From Triglochin maritima (taxonomy: Eukaryota; Streptophyta; Magnoliopsida; Alismatales; Juncaginaceae), in contig OY821775.1 of the NCBI GenBank assembly GCA_963682175.1, positions 34,160,053-34,224,052 of the forward strand: DNA of 64,000 nt. Direction: 5' to 3'. The notes beneath the pieces were generated by a model. The model was not told the origin of the DNA. It did not search any database and worked only from the letters and a program-made list of their open reading frames with translations. The position numbers were made by a program, and so were the translations under genes. Positions 32,327-43,357 of the stretch are shown piece by piece (the first letter of the stretch is position 1; each line of letters starts with the position of its first letter).

Positions 32327-33680
32327 TGTTGGACGTCATGCCCTATACTTGTATACATATTTTAATTTTTTTACAAGTACTTAGTATCAGTTTTAATATT
32401 TTTTCAAAACTTTATGTACAAACATTCCTAGTTGTATTTCAATATACATTATATACTAATTAGTATTGAAAGACACAAGTTGATCATACCTAAAAGAGTT
32501 GTCAAACTCTTTTGAATCCTTGGAAGTCGGGTTGCCTCGAATTACCACGGAATTTCCTCCAAATGTTGACCAAACTCTAAACAAGAGTAGGGAGATCGAA
32601 GCTAGTCAATCAATCTCTAGTGCAAGGGTAGAATCTATATAATAAATCCATTAATGGTCCAAAGAATTTAATCTCCAGCACTTCTATTAAAGTAGAGAAT
32701 TTTCGGATGGGTGAGATGGAGAAAATATGGAGGAGAGAATTTTTGCATTCATGCATAATGTGCAAACAACTTACACATTATCTCTTAATTTTCTCTCCAC
32801 TATACCAATCATATTTTGACACATCATCATCCCATAACCTACTTTGACCAAGTTGGATCAAATCCAGCCCATGACCAGAAAAATTCTCTTATTAATTCAG
32901 GCAAAACCGTTGGCAAATGGTTGACCAAAATAATCAGTCTTTCAATGGATTCGTTACCTATCGACAATTTCGGTCAGACTATAAGCCCAGACGGTCGACC
33001 ATTTAGCTTCAAGAAAAGTCCATGTTATTTTCGATCAGACTATGCTTCACGGCGGTCGACCGATCCCTTACCAAGAAGGCTCCTGATAATTTAAATCCAA
33101 CAACGTGTTCAGTCGGTCGACCATTTCCGAACTTAAAAAGTTACTGTTAAATTCGGTCAACCAGTTTATGAAAAATGTAGGACTGTTTTTCACTATTTTT
33201 GCATTTACTAAATTTTACATCAATATCCGACAAAATTTGACCTTTGGGGTTATAGCAAATTTATATGTTATAATGTTGCGGATCACATTATATTATGTAA
33301 CATATTATCATATAGAATCTCAAAACATTATACCACATAAGATATACTTCTCATACAAATTTATTTGTTATTCTAACCATGTCGTTATTACGACATATTA
33401 ATTTTGTCATTCTACCATATGTATTTCATTCCATTTATATGAAATTTAATACATCACATAAAACACAAAATTATATATTTCTTGTTTTCCAGTATTGTGG
33501 TGTGACCTATAGGAGGATCTAAGTTATGTTGGAAATGATATTAAACATTTGATATCATAAACTATGAGCGGTATCTAGCTACACATTATAGTCACCCAAA
33601 TAACAAAGTTGTTTTACTCACTTGAACAGAACATGATCCATTTAGATGAGAAATATCGAACACCAACTGGTGTAAATCAT
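32327..33680 (-). mobile_element. Copia-type LTR H32 (inverted relative to H55)
   Basis: Reverse complement of 54500-55700: shared blocks include the end region ('tagggca'), 'gatctctctaatct'-type sequence, 'tggtcaaag' and 'aacataacttagatcctcctat'. Begins TGTTGGACG at 32327 and is cut near 33680 by remnant D. Has a GGTCGACC array of about 220 bp (32925-33165) that H55 lacks. Confidence 0.7.
32971..33163 (-). repeat. GGTCGACC palindrome array in H32
   Basis: Sites start at 32971 (degenerate), 32992, 33032 (degenerate), 33053, 33114 and 33154. Two degenerate/strong pairs are each exactly 21 bp apart. Confidence 0.6.
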
Positions 33681-34116
33681 AATGCTCCATAAAGAAAAGA
33701 AAAAGAAGGAAAAAAATAAAAAAGAAGAAGAACGCAAATAAGCATCTTAATGGACTTTACACTTTGTCTCACTAGAGGATGTTATGGTTTCCCATGTCTG
33801 TCACTTAACTCCTTTACTAACTTGCACGAATGGTTCATTAGACTAGGTGTGAGGACTGATTACATATATATAGTCGGCCCGTAGAATTACCGTATCCAAT
33901 TATCGACAAAAATGAGTCCGTCGAGTCGTCTTGCCTGGTTGAGTAATGCATCTATGTTCGAATTTTGTGAGTGTATCTGCTAAAAACCTTCGGGAGACAA
34001 GACTCCTCCTCCTTGGCGACAAAGGGGTTTAACGACTTGTTGCACGTGCTTAGTGCAACCTTGATTCCTCTTTCTTTGTTTTGCTTGGGACTAGCAAAAG
34101 GTGAGTGTGGGGTATT
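33681..34116 (+). mobile_element. Remnant D: 3' internal end of an Athila-like element
   Basis: Collinear with 41936-42392 of element C (A-rich run, 'ggactttacac', 'ctcctcctccttggcgaca', polypurine tract GTGAGTGTGGGGTATT). Truncated on the left at H32. Confidence 0.8.
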
Positions 34117-35240
34117 TGATTGACATCATATCATGAATATATTTGTGTTTTATATCCTTTATTCTTAGCCTAAGCAATGCTACCTAACGAGTTTTATGTT
34201 GATGTTTTAGGAATAAACAAGTTTCAGAAGAAGAGACTCAAAAAGGACTTAAAAAGAAAAAGGACTAAGTTCCAAGACTTATGGACTGAGATGCAAGAGA
34301 GAGGGACCCGAATATAAAACCAAAAAGACCAATGAGCAAATGAAGAAACTCCACACCATCATGAGGAGTATTTGGCAATTCGATTCGGGACTAAACTCCA
34401 ACAACCAGCTTGGGTGCATCGGACATGAACAAATCAAGCTAGACAACCACACTCTAAATCCAGACCTGATCCAGAGTATATAGACCACCAATTGGGGGTC
34501 CAAGACCACTAATTGGTAGTCACTTCTTCTCCAGATCTGGTAAGATTTAGGATGGCCATGTATTAGAGTATTTTATGTCTATTTTAGTAGTGCATTAGTC
34601 CCACATCGAGGGATTGGCCCCGATTGCATTTTTCTATGACTTTAAATACAACTTTTCCTTCTCCTTTGTATTCACTCATTGCTTGGTGGCAATCTCTCTA
34701 CTTAGAGTAAGCCTTGGAGTAAAACTTGAGTGGAGAAGAATGCTACTTCTAATGTGAGTCAAGTAAATAAAATATTTTTTTCTTAGTTTGTTTTAATGTT
34801 GTCTTCTCTTTTAATTCTTGCATGCATGCTTAATTTTATTTCGTTTTGTTTTGTTTTCTTAATTAGTAGTGAATAGTTTCATCCCCCTTTAGGGGGTGGA
34901 GATAATGTACATATATGTTGTGAAGTTTGTATGCTTGATGAATTTTTGATTGTGTAGACTTGCATGTTTGTATATTCATTGGGGTTATTTTAATCATCTA
35001 CATGTTGGGGGATTTTTGATGGATTTTTCCATAAGATTAAGACACTTCCCGCATAGTTTCCTCATGTTTATTGACTGAAATTTCCTTTTGAATATGCTAC
35101 ATGTTAGCTATGTGTTTGTATTTGTGTTTGCTTGCTTGATTGGTTGAAGAGACTTTGCTTTGATGGGTTTTGCCATGACATTTGGACACTTCCCATGCAT
35201 AGATTTGTTCTTCGCATGAGTTCCTGGTTTTGATGAGTCT
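34117..35240 (+). repeat. D 3' LTR, first part
   Basis: Starts TGATTGACATCATATC; diverged from C. Interrupted by element C after AGTCT (35236-35240); continues at 52696. Total LTR about 1,559 bp. Confidence 0.85.
34484..34648 (+). promoter_or_regulatory. D LTR promoter block
   Basis: Palindromes ACCACCAATTGGGGGT 34484-34499 and ACCACTAATTGGTAGT 34505-34520 (21 bp apart); USE GTCCCACATCG 34598-34608; TATA-like TTTAAATA 34641-34648, 32 bp after USE. Confidence 0.65.
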
Positions 35241-36653
35241 TGATTGACATCATTTCATGCTCATATTTGTATCTTATATCCATTATCTTTCACCTAAACA
35301 ATGCTATGTCATGAGTTTTATGTTTAGTTTTCAGGAATATATAGGTTTGAAGAGATGAAGCATAAAAGGACCCAAAAGATGGGAAAAAGGACTGAAATGT
35401 GAGATCTAGGGACCAAGATGCAAGGAAGAAGGACCTGATTGCAAGACAGAAAGACCTAAGAGCAAAACAGAATACTCCTCACCATCATGGGGAGTATTTT
35501 GGCAATTCTATTCGGGTCGGAGCTCCAACATGCAAACTAGATGCATCAAATACCAACAAAGCCTTTCAGAAAAGCCCACAAGAAATTCCAGAGCGATCCA
35601 GACACTGTAGACCGCTAATTAGCGGTCCAAGACCACTAATTGGCGGTCACTTTTGGCCCAAATGCTCTCCAATTTCTCCCGTACATGTATTAGAGTATGT
35701 TTAGGCTATCTGTGGTATCTGTTTAGTCCCACATCGGGGGATTGTCCCGGATTAGCTTTTTCCATACCTATAAATAGAACTCTTCACCTCCTTTTGTAAT
35801 CACTCCATATTTTAAGTGGCTATTCTTCCTACTAGAAGTGAGGACTTGAAGCATACACTAAAGTAGGAGGATGCTACTTTTAATGTGAGTCATTTTATCG
35901 ATAAAGTTTTGTGTTTCTTTCATTGTTTGTTTTATGCTCCTTTTATTGTTTGTGCATGTTTTAGTTTAATCGTCTTTTAATTCTAGCTTAGTTTTAATAT
36001 GCTTTCTTTCCATAGTTTAATAATTAGTGTAATGTTTAGTGAGTAGTTCCATCCCCTTTGGGGGGTGGAGTAGATGTACATACATGCATTAGAGAATGGG
36101 ATGAATGCTTTATTTTTGATGTGTTGATAAAATATGAATGTATGCTTGCTTGTTTAGGATAAAATTTATAATTTGATGAGTTTTGCCAAAATGATTAGAC
36201 ACCACTCATGCTTGTTTAGGTTCTGAAATAAACAACTTGCATATGTAAATGTTAATCAACTAAGTTGGTGAATAGATTGATAGGTTTTGCCATAACATTT
36301 AGACACTTCCTATTCTTGATAAACACCACCTTCATGTGCTTAAAGAATGTATTCTACACCCACCTCTTTGCATGTGTGCACTCACTCCACCCCTTAGGGG
36401 TTTTCCCATTTCTGTATTCCGGCATTCTTCCTTTGTTCTTAGCTTAGTTATTATTTCATTGTTTGGTTCTTCCTTTCGCATTTCCTACTTCTTAGTGTAG
36501 TATAGAGTAGAGTAGCATAAACATCTTTCTCCCCCTATTTTTGCCACTTGATTTCGTACAAGCAAGAGACTACTCACCTCCCTGAGGACGACCCGTACTT
36601 GCCACCACTTCATCGCGGCCATGCACTTGCGGTTTAAATTAAAACGTTCAACA
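35241..36653 (+). repeat. Element C 5' LTR
   Basis: 1,413 bp, TGATTGACATCATTTCATGC to ACGTTCAACA. Confidence 0.95.
35611..35776 (+). promoter_or_regulatory. C 5' LTR promoter block
   Basis: Palindromes ACCGCTAATTAGCGGT 35611-35626 and ACCACTAATTGGCGGT 35632-35647; USE GTCCCACATCG 35726-35736; TATAAATA 35769-35776. Gaps: 21 bp start to start, 121 bp from palindrome to TATA, 32 bp from USE to TATA. Confidence 0.72.
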
Positions 36654-36659
36654 AGTTTT

Positions 36660-36677
36660 TGGCGCCATTGCCGGGGA
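36660..36677 (+). promoter_or_regulatory. tRNA-Asp primer-binding site of element C
   Basis: TGGCGCCATTGCCGGGGA, one mismatch to the tRNA-Asp complement, 6 nt after the LTR. Confidence 0.88.
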
Positions 36678-37756
36678 GGTGCCAGTCCAAACTCTTGTTT
36701 GGACGATTCAAGTGGATTTAATTTTTGTTTTGTAGTTTTGCTTTGTTTCAGGAGACTTGGAGTCGTCAGGAGGAGCACCTGGAGAAGTTTTGAAGCAAGC
36801 TGGGCACGGTAGACCGCCAATCAGCGGCCTGAGACCGCCAATTGGCGGTCTGGTAAGCTCAGCTCGCTGTCTTATTTCTTTGGTCTGTTTACTTTATTTG
36901 ATGTAGTGATCTGGGATTTAATTTGGCATGCTTTGACTTATAGTTTGTTCCCAGATCCATAATCAACCTCCTTTAAGCAACTTGGACCCTAAAACTCAAA
37001 GCAAAAGATTAGGCATTCTTGTTGTTTAGGTCATGCATCATGTATGTGACTTAGGCATTTAGATTGTCTTTTACCTTAGCTTTATTTTCTGTTGCTGAGA
37101 GCTGGCGTGAGGTACGCACCTTCTACTCTCATTCACGCATTTCGTATGAACATGCATTAGTTAGTAGGAAGTGCATTGCAACAAGTGTGAGTTGAGCGTT
37201 GTTTGGAGTGTTGATTGCTAGATTTAGGACTCCAAAATGCTACTAAGGAGGGGCTGTCCCGTAAAAGATAAGGTGGGGGATTTCATCACCCTTTCCTTCG
37301 CCCCAAAAACCACACTAATCAAGAGCCTAATTTAAAAATCAAGTAGACATTGGCCCTAAGGATCTTGGACGCATTAGGAGAGTGATCTGGTCCCGACCAT
37401 CATGACCTGATCGGCGTTGCCCACTTTGTCGATAGTAGGAGAGACGAGATCCCCGGATCTTGGCTCACTTGCTGGGCTTTGTGGTCCTCGTTGTAGGGAG
37501 GTGAGGCGTGTTGAGGCCGTGTGACCTCGCAGTTAGGCGTCGTCTAGCTGTAAGGACCTATAGCGACCATAGGATTGTTTGAGCCTTGTTTGCTTGTGTG
37601 CTTCTACCTGTACCCATCCGCCGTAGCTTAAGGACTTCTTCCTTTCTTTCCTGAGTCATTCTTTCTCTCTTGTGTTCCCCCGTCTTCTCCCCTACGTACA
37701 TTCTTTGAAAAAAAAGAGAAAAAAGAGAGTTGTGGTTTGTGTGTGCACCTTTGTGC
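36678..37756 (+). other. Element C leader
   Basis: About 1.08 kb, collinear with the leaders of A, B and I. Twin palindrome at 36813-36849; A-rich run just before gag (37705-37728). Possible donor GAG|GTACGC near 37110. Confidence 0.6.
36813..36849 (+). promoter_or_regulatory. Leader twin palindrome of element C
   Basis: ACCGCCAATCAGCGGC 36813-36828 and perfect ACCGCCAATTGGCGGT 36834-36849, 21 bp apart, starting 135 bp after the primer site. Confidence 0.65.
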
Positions 37757-40700
37757 ATGCCTTCGTGGACACGAGACGAGAGTGGTCGTTTGACGAGGAG
37801 CGTTGTCAATCCGGCTTCGGTCATCGATTTCTCGACACCTTACTCCTCTCGTGTCGTACGTAGTTCGGGTCCAATGGCTGCTAATTTCCGTGAGGAGGAG
37901 CAGTTGCTGGACCCGCCTGTTACACATGTGCTTCCAGTTGTCGTTCCCATACCTCTTCGTGATCGATGCTACCCGAGCCGTACCGCTCTACCCTCATGCA
38001 TCGTATTACCAGAGGCTAATGGGAACCATTTTGAGGTTAAGCCTCAATTCATTTCCATGCTCCCTCATTTCACTGGGAAAGGTGACCCCTATATCTATCT
38101 CAGGGAATTTGAGGAGGTCTGTGCTATGTTCAAGCTGCAACAACTTAGCACAGACTCCATCCATCTTAGGCTCGTTCCTTTTGCACTAAAGGATGATGCC
38201 AAGAAGTGGTTGTACAGCAACCAGGCGAATTCTTTTAGGACTTGGGATGTGTTTCAATCTGCATTCCTCAAGAAGTACTTTCCAAATCATCGGACTCAAA
38301 AATTGAGGAACGAAATCAATTCGTTCTATCAACATGAGACCGAACCATTTCATGCATATCTTGAGAGGTTCAAAGAGCTACTATCCTCGTGCCCTCACCA
38401 TGGCATTGAGTTGTGGCGTCTTTGTCAGATTGTGTATGAGGGTCTTCACTTCCCGTCAAGAACGCTCCTTGAGTCCATGTGTCAAGGAGAGTTCTTGGGA
38501 AAGGATGAAAGGGAGGCATGGGCATTCCTAGAAGACCTCGCTGAGAAAACCATGCAGTGGGAGAGTGTGAGGGAACCACCTGCATCACTAGTATAGGAGC
38601 GAGGATCGCGAATGCAAACTCGACTAGATCGGGTGCCGCATTTGTTATCGATACCATTTGTTATCGATTGAGCTCCAAAACCGACAAAGTGCACCTCACA
38701 TGCCCACATCTGGTCCAGTTCCTTGTCATTCATGTGGTAGGATAGGTCATGTAGAGAACGAGTGTGAGTCCATTCCTCCTGAGATGGAGCGTGTCAACGC
38801 CATCTATGACAGAGCTAGGAATGACCCATACTCATCATCTTATAACCCTGGATGGAGGAACCACCCCAATTTTTCATGGAACCAAAATAATGCCCCGAGT
38901 GGTCCTTCAAACTCCTCTAGACCACCTTACCAATCACACCAACCTCCCATGCATGCACATTCCTATCAGCCACCCCAAGCGCAAACCACCAATCCATCGG
39001 GTTTCCCAAATTCCAATAATATGGAAACCCGATTCAATTCGCTTGAGACCTTGACTCGTGGACTTGAAAACTCAATGAAAAATTTTATGTCTACCACAAG
39101 TCAAGTTCTCACTTCAAATCAGCAGACCATGAAATCTCTAGAGCTTCAGATGGGCCAATTAGCTCAGTATGTACATGAAAGAGAGAGTGGGTCTTTTCCT
39201 AGCCAGCCTGAGGCTAACCCCCGTGTGTACCAGCAACAACCAATGCAAAATGAGAATGTGGTACCTCGGGGGAGGCAAGTGAACCATGTGGAGGAACATG
39301 TTCACCATGTCAATTCCATTGTGACCTTAAGGAATGGAAAACAGGTTGACAATCACATTTCCTTGCCACACCCACCACCATCTATGCAGCCCCTCAGTGG
39401 GAATGGTGGTGAAGAAGAAGCTGAGGGTGAGGGTAATACACCAAAGCTATCTTCTCAGGCACCGCAGAAAACCTACCTGTCAAAAGCTCCTTATCCAAGT
39501 AGGTTAACCAAAAAGCAGAGTGACAACATAGACAAGATATTAGAGGTATTTAAGCAAGTGAAGGTTAACATCCCCTTGTTGGATGTCATCCAACAAATAC
39601 CTCAATATGCCAAAGTGTTGAAGGTTCTCTGCACAACCAAGAGGAAGACCAATGTTCCTAAGAAAGCATTCTTGGCTGCAAATATCAGCTCACTTTTGTC
39701 CAATCCCACCTACACAAAATACAAGGACCCTGGGTGTCCTACTATTCAGTGTACGATAGGGGACACTAGACTGAGCAATGTTTTGCTTGATTTAGGATCA
39801 GCGGTCAACCTCCTCCCATTATCTGTTTATCAACAGTTGAACTTGGGAGAATTGAAACCAACTAAGATCACCCTCCAATTGGCGGATAGATCCATTCGTA
39901 TTCCCATGGGGATTATCGAGGATATGCTTATCAAAGTTGGAGATTTTATATTTCCAGTCGATTTTGTTGTCCTCGATACCAATCCTGTTGCGAACACCCA
40001 CTCTCAAATACCTTTGATTTTGGGTAGACCATTTATGGCAACCTCCAATGCTTTGATTAATTGTAGAAATGGTCTCATGAAGCTCTCATTCGGTAACATG
40101 AGTGCCGAGTTTCATGTGTTCAACTCTGGTAGGCAACAGGAACCCATGGATGAACCTTTAAATCTAAATCTCATCCGCCAATTGGAGAAAGCACCACAAA
40201 ATTAACGAACACCCCTAACCCCAATGCAACCCATTGAGAATGTTCGTGGGCCCAGCGAAGACTCATTGCCTATCTTTGCAATGCAACAGAGTGAGCTGGC
40301 CTCAAACATGAATGTTCAAAGGGAGTGTTTGTTGCATGATTCAGTTGAGAGTACTAGTGAGAGTGAGACACCTCATCATATGCCTATACGAGAAGGTGTC
40401 TCTACCTCATGTCCCATGGCCATTGAGCCATTTGAGCTTCATTTTGACTCCAACAAGGACCCACCTATGACCGAGCTTATGCTTGATGATCTAAATGATG
40501 GTGGGAGGTTCTTGTTGGATGACTTGGGGAGAAGCCCCATTCTTAGTGATGCAGGTCTGCTGCATACATCGAATGAGCTTGAGGAACTCATTCCAATGCA
40601 CCCGCCTATTGGTTGGAGGGTTTTCTTCGATGAACAATTAAACCCTAGTGAGGCAACACAACTTCATTCTTTGTTGCCCACACCCAACCAATATCATGAG

Positions 40701-40823
40701 GGGTTCGAGCCTTTCAGCTTTGACCTTTCACCCCTCATGACACATCAGAGTACCAGTGGAGTTTGCCCATCTCGGCAAGTCTCTGGTCCTCATGACTTGA
40801 TGTTCTCATTTGATGTTCCTTGA
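37757..40823 (+). pseudogene. gag-pro: gag-protease pseudogene of element C
   Basis: ATG at 37757, the same site as in A. The gag core (ISMLPHFTGKGDPYIYLREF onward) is intact to about 38580. A 1-base deletion near 38588 shifts the frame, and a deletion of roughly 65 bp near 38660 removes part of the linker and restores the frame. From 38658 the frame holds an intact zinc knuckle (CHSCGRIGHVENEC, about 38730), the coiled-coil linker and protease (LLDLGSAVNLLP, LILGRPF). A TAA at 40203 replaces the CAA of A; the same frame then runs on to MFSFDVP at 40823. Without these lesions it would match A in length. Confidence 0.88.
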
Positions 40824-41231
40824 CCAAATGATTATGAGAATATCTTGGTTGATGTATATATCTTGTAAAAACAAAAAAAACAACAAAAAAAAGTGTGTAA
40901 TAAAAGACTCCTTCAGGGAGCATCGATTGTTGTGGGCCCCAACCCTTGTGTACTTGGGCCCCAATTTCTTCACGTATTTATCTTGCTTCTTCAGCTTCTC
41001 ACAGGTTTTGAGGGAATTTGGGTTTGCGTCCATCAACATGACCCCGAACGTCCCTTTGTACTTCATGTTGGTGAGATCTTTCCTGTTTCATGCATATATC
41101 CATGTAGTATCTTGTTCACATTCATTGAGGACAATTCATGAAGTAGGTGTGGGGGGTTTTTTTACGTGTGTACATAGTCGAGTCTTTTTCTTTTGGTTTT
41201 ATTTTCTTTTGTTTGTACTGCTACGGTCATG

Positions 41232-41537
41232 TTAGTGTGTCGCATTTAACATTGATATATTTGCTTGCCATGATCCTTGGGTGACTTGTCTTCTTTTGCT
41301 TGCCGAGTGCTTTAAAATTTTCACATTTCTTTCAAAATCTTCATGTGTTTGCGAAAGAAAATGTTTTTGTAGGTTTTGCGTGTGTTTAGCATGTGCAAAA
41401 CCGTTGAGAGGCAAAGTAAAAAGAAAGCTCTCAAAATTGTCTTGAACTTGATGCATTAGGATTTCTAGTTTACTGGCTTTAGGTTTTATCGAGTCGTTAG
41501 GATGCACCCCAGTTTTCCCTCGGGGGTGTTTAATCAT
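41232..41537 (-). CDS. Opposite-strand ORF, 101 codons (element C)
   Basis: Longest version of the 91-codon ORF of A and B, open further upstream. Residues differ at about nine sites. It keeps THEDFERNVKILKHSASKRR. No domain recognised. Confidence 0.25.
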   Translation of the reverse strand: MIKHPRGKTGVHPNDSIKPKASKLEILMHQVQDNFESFLFTLPLNGFAHAKHTQNLQKHFLSQTHEDFERNVKILKHSASKRRQVTQGSWQANISMLNATH

Positions 41538-41550
41538 AGGGTTTCAGCAC

Positions 41551-41784
41551 TCAAACATTTAAACAAGTCCACCCTGAACCTAGTGAGTCAAATAATTCGT
41601 GTCTGTTAGTATAAGGAAGTTTGTCGTAGTCAAGGGCCCTTAATCTCTTTTTGTGAAACTTAAGTGTAGGGGTTTTGGTTCCCATGTAGATAAATAAATA
41701 AGTGGTGTTCTCTCGTCTCGCACGGCTCCTATCACTCGGGAAAGTAGGTCTGAGGGGACTTTGTGCCTGGTGCTTTCGAGTCAT
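41551..41784 (-). CDS. Opposite-strand ORF, 77 codons (element C)
   Basis: Same ATG and length as in A and B, with about four substitutions. Unknown; may be a chance ORF. Confidence 0.25.
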   Translation of the reverse strand: MTRKHQAQSPLRPTFPSDRSRARRENTTYLFIYMGTKTPTLKFHKKRLRALDYDKLPYTNRHELFDSLGSGWTCLNV

Positions 41785-42377
41785 CTGACTTGGGATGCAC
41801 CGACCGAACTCCCGTTACACGGGTGGTAGGGATCGCCCTATGTGGAGATTTGGGGGAAGGTGTATGTGATAGTGTAAGTCCTCATAGGCAATGATGCACG
41901 AAACCTGACCCTGGAAGAATCAAACACCAACCAATAAATGCTCCAAAGAAAAAAAAAGAAAAAAAAGTCAAATAAGAACCAAAATGGACTTTACACGTTG
42001 TATCACATTCAGAAGTTAAGGTTGCCCATGTCTTTCACTTAATTCCTTAGTTAACTCTCATGAATAACTCATTAGTCTAGGTGTGTGGACCGATTACATA
42101 TATAGAGTCGACCCGTAGTATTACCGCATCCCATGATCGACAAAAATAAGTCCAACGAGTCGTGTAGCTAGATTGATTAATGCATCTTGTTTGGATTTTG
42201 TGGGTATATCCGCTGAAAACCCTCAGGAGACTACACTCCTCCTCCTTGGCGACAAGGAGGTTTAACGGCTTGTTGCACGTGCTAAGTGCAACCGTGATTC
42301 CTACGAAAGTGAGTTAGGATTTCTTGTTTTTCGCATGCTTTTCTCTTTCTTTGTTTTGCTCGGGACTAGCAAAAGTT

Positions 42378-42392
42378 AGGTGTGGGGGTATT
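42378..42392 (+). promoter_or_regulatory. Polypurine tract of element C
   Basis: AGGTGTGGGGGTATT immediately before TGATTGACATC. Confidence 0.82.
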
Positions 42393-43357
42393 TGATTGAC
42401 ATCATTTCATGCTCATATTTGTATCTTATATCCATTATCTTTCACCTAAACAATGTTATGTCACGAGTTTTATGTTTAGTTTTCAGGAATAAATAGGTTT
42501 GAAGAGATGAAGCATAAAAGGACCCAAAAGCTGGGAAAAAGGACTGAAATGTGAGATCTAGGGACCAAGATGTAAGGAAGAAGGACCTGATTGCAAGACA
42601 GAAGGACCGAAGAGCAAAACAGAATACTCCTCACCATCATGGGGAGTATTTTGGCAATTCTATTCGGGTCGGAGCTCCAACATGCAAACTAGATGCATCA
42701 AATACCAACAAAGCCTTCCAGAAAAGCCCACAAGAAATTCCAGAGCGATCCGGACACTGTAGACCGCTAATTAGCGGTCCAAGACCGCTAATTGGCGGTC
42801 ACGTTTGGCCCAAATGTGCTCAAATATCTCCAGCACATGTATTATAGGATGTTTAGGCTATGTGTGGTATTTGTTTAGTCTCACATCGGGGGATTGTCCC
42901 GGATTAGCTTTTTCCATACCTATAAATAGAATTCTTCACCCCCTTTTGTAATCACTCCATATTTTAAGTGGCTATTCTTCCAACTAGAAGTGTGGCCTTG
43001 AAGCATACACTAAAGTAGGAGGATGCTACTTTTAATGTGAGTCATTTTATCAATAAAGTTTTGTGTTTCTTTTATTGTTTGTTTTATGCTCCTTTTATTG
43101 TTTGTGCATGTTTTAGTTTAATCGTCTTTTAATTCTAGCTTAGTTTTAATATGCTTTCTTTCCATAGTTTAATAATTAGTGTAATGTTTAGTGAGTAGTT
43201 CCATGCCCTTTGGGGGTGGAGTAGATGTACATACATGTATTAGAGAATGGGATGAATGCTTTATTTTTGATGTGTTGATAAAACATGAATGTATGCTTGC
43301 TTGTTTAGTATAGAATTTATAACTTGATGAGTTTTGCCAAAATGTTTAGACACCTCT
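42393..43357 (+). repeat. C 3' LTR, first part
   Basis: 965 bp up to TSD CCTCT (43353-43357), where E is inserted. Continues at 52244. Confidence 0.93.
42763..42928 (+). promoter_or_regulatory. C 3' LTR promoter block
   Basis: Palindromes ACCGCTAATTAGCGGT 42763-42778 and ACCGCTAATTGGCGGT 42784-42799; USE with one change (GTCTCACATCG) 42878-42888; TATAAATA 42921-42928. The same spacings. Confidence 0.68.

Larger units (their letters stand above)
40824..42377 (+). other. Element C 3' internal region
   Basis: Collinear with A 5875-7432: no pol, 'attgaggacaat' block then G-run near 41124-41157, opposite-strand ORFs, A-rich run 41944-41967. Confidence 0.7.
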
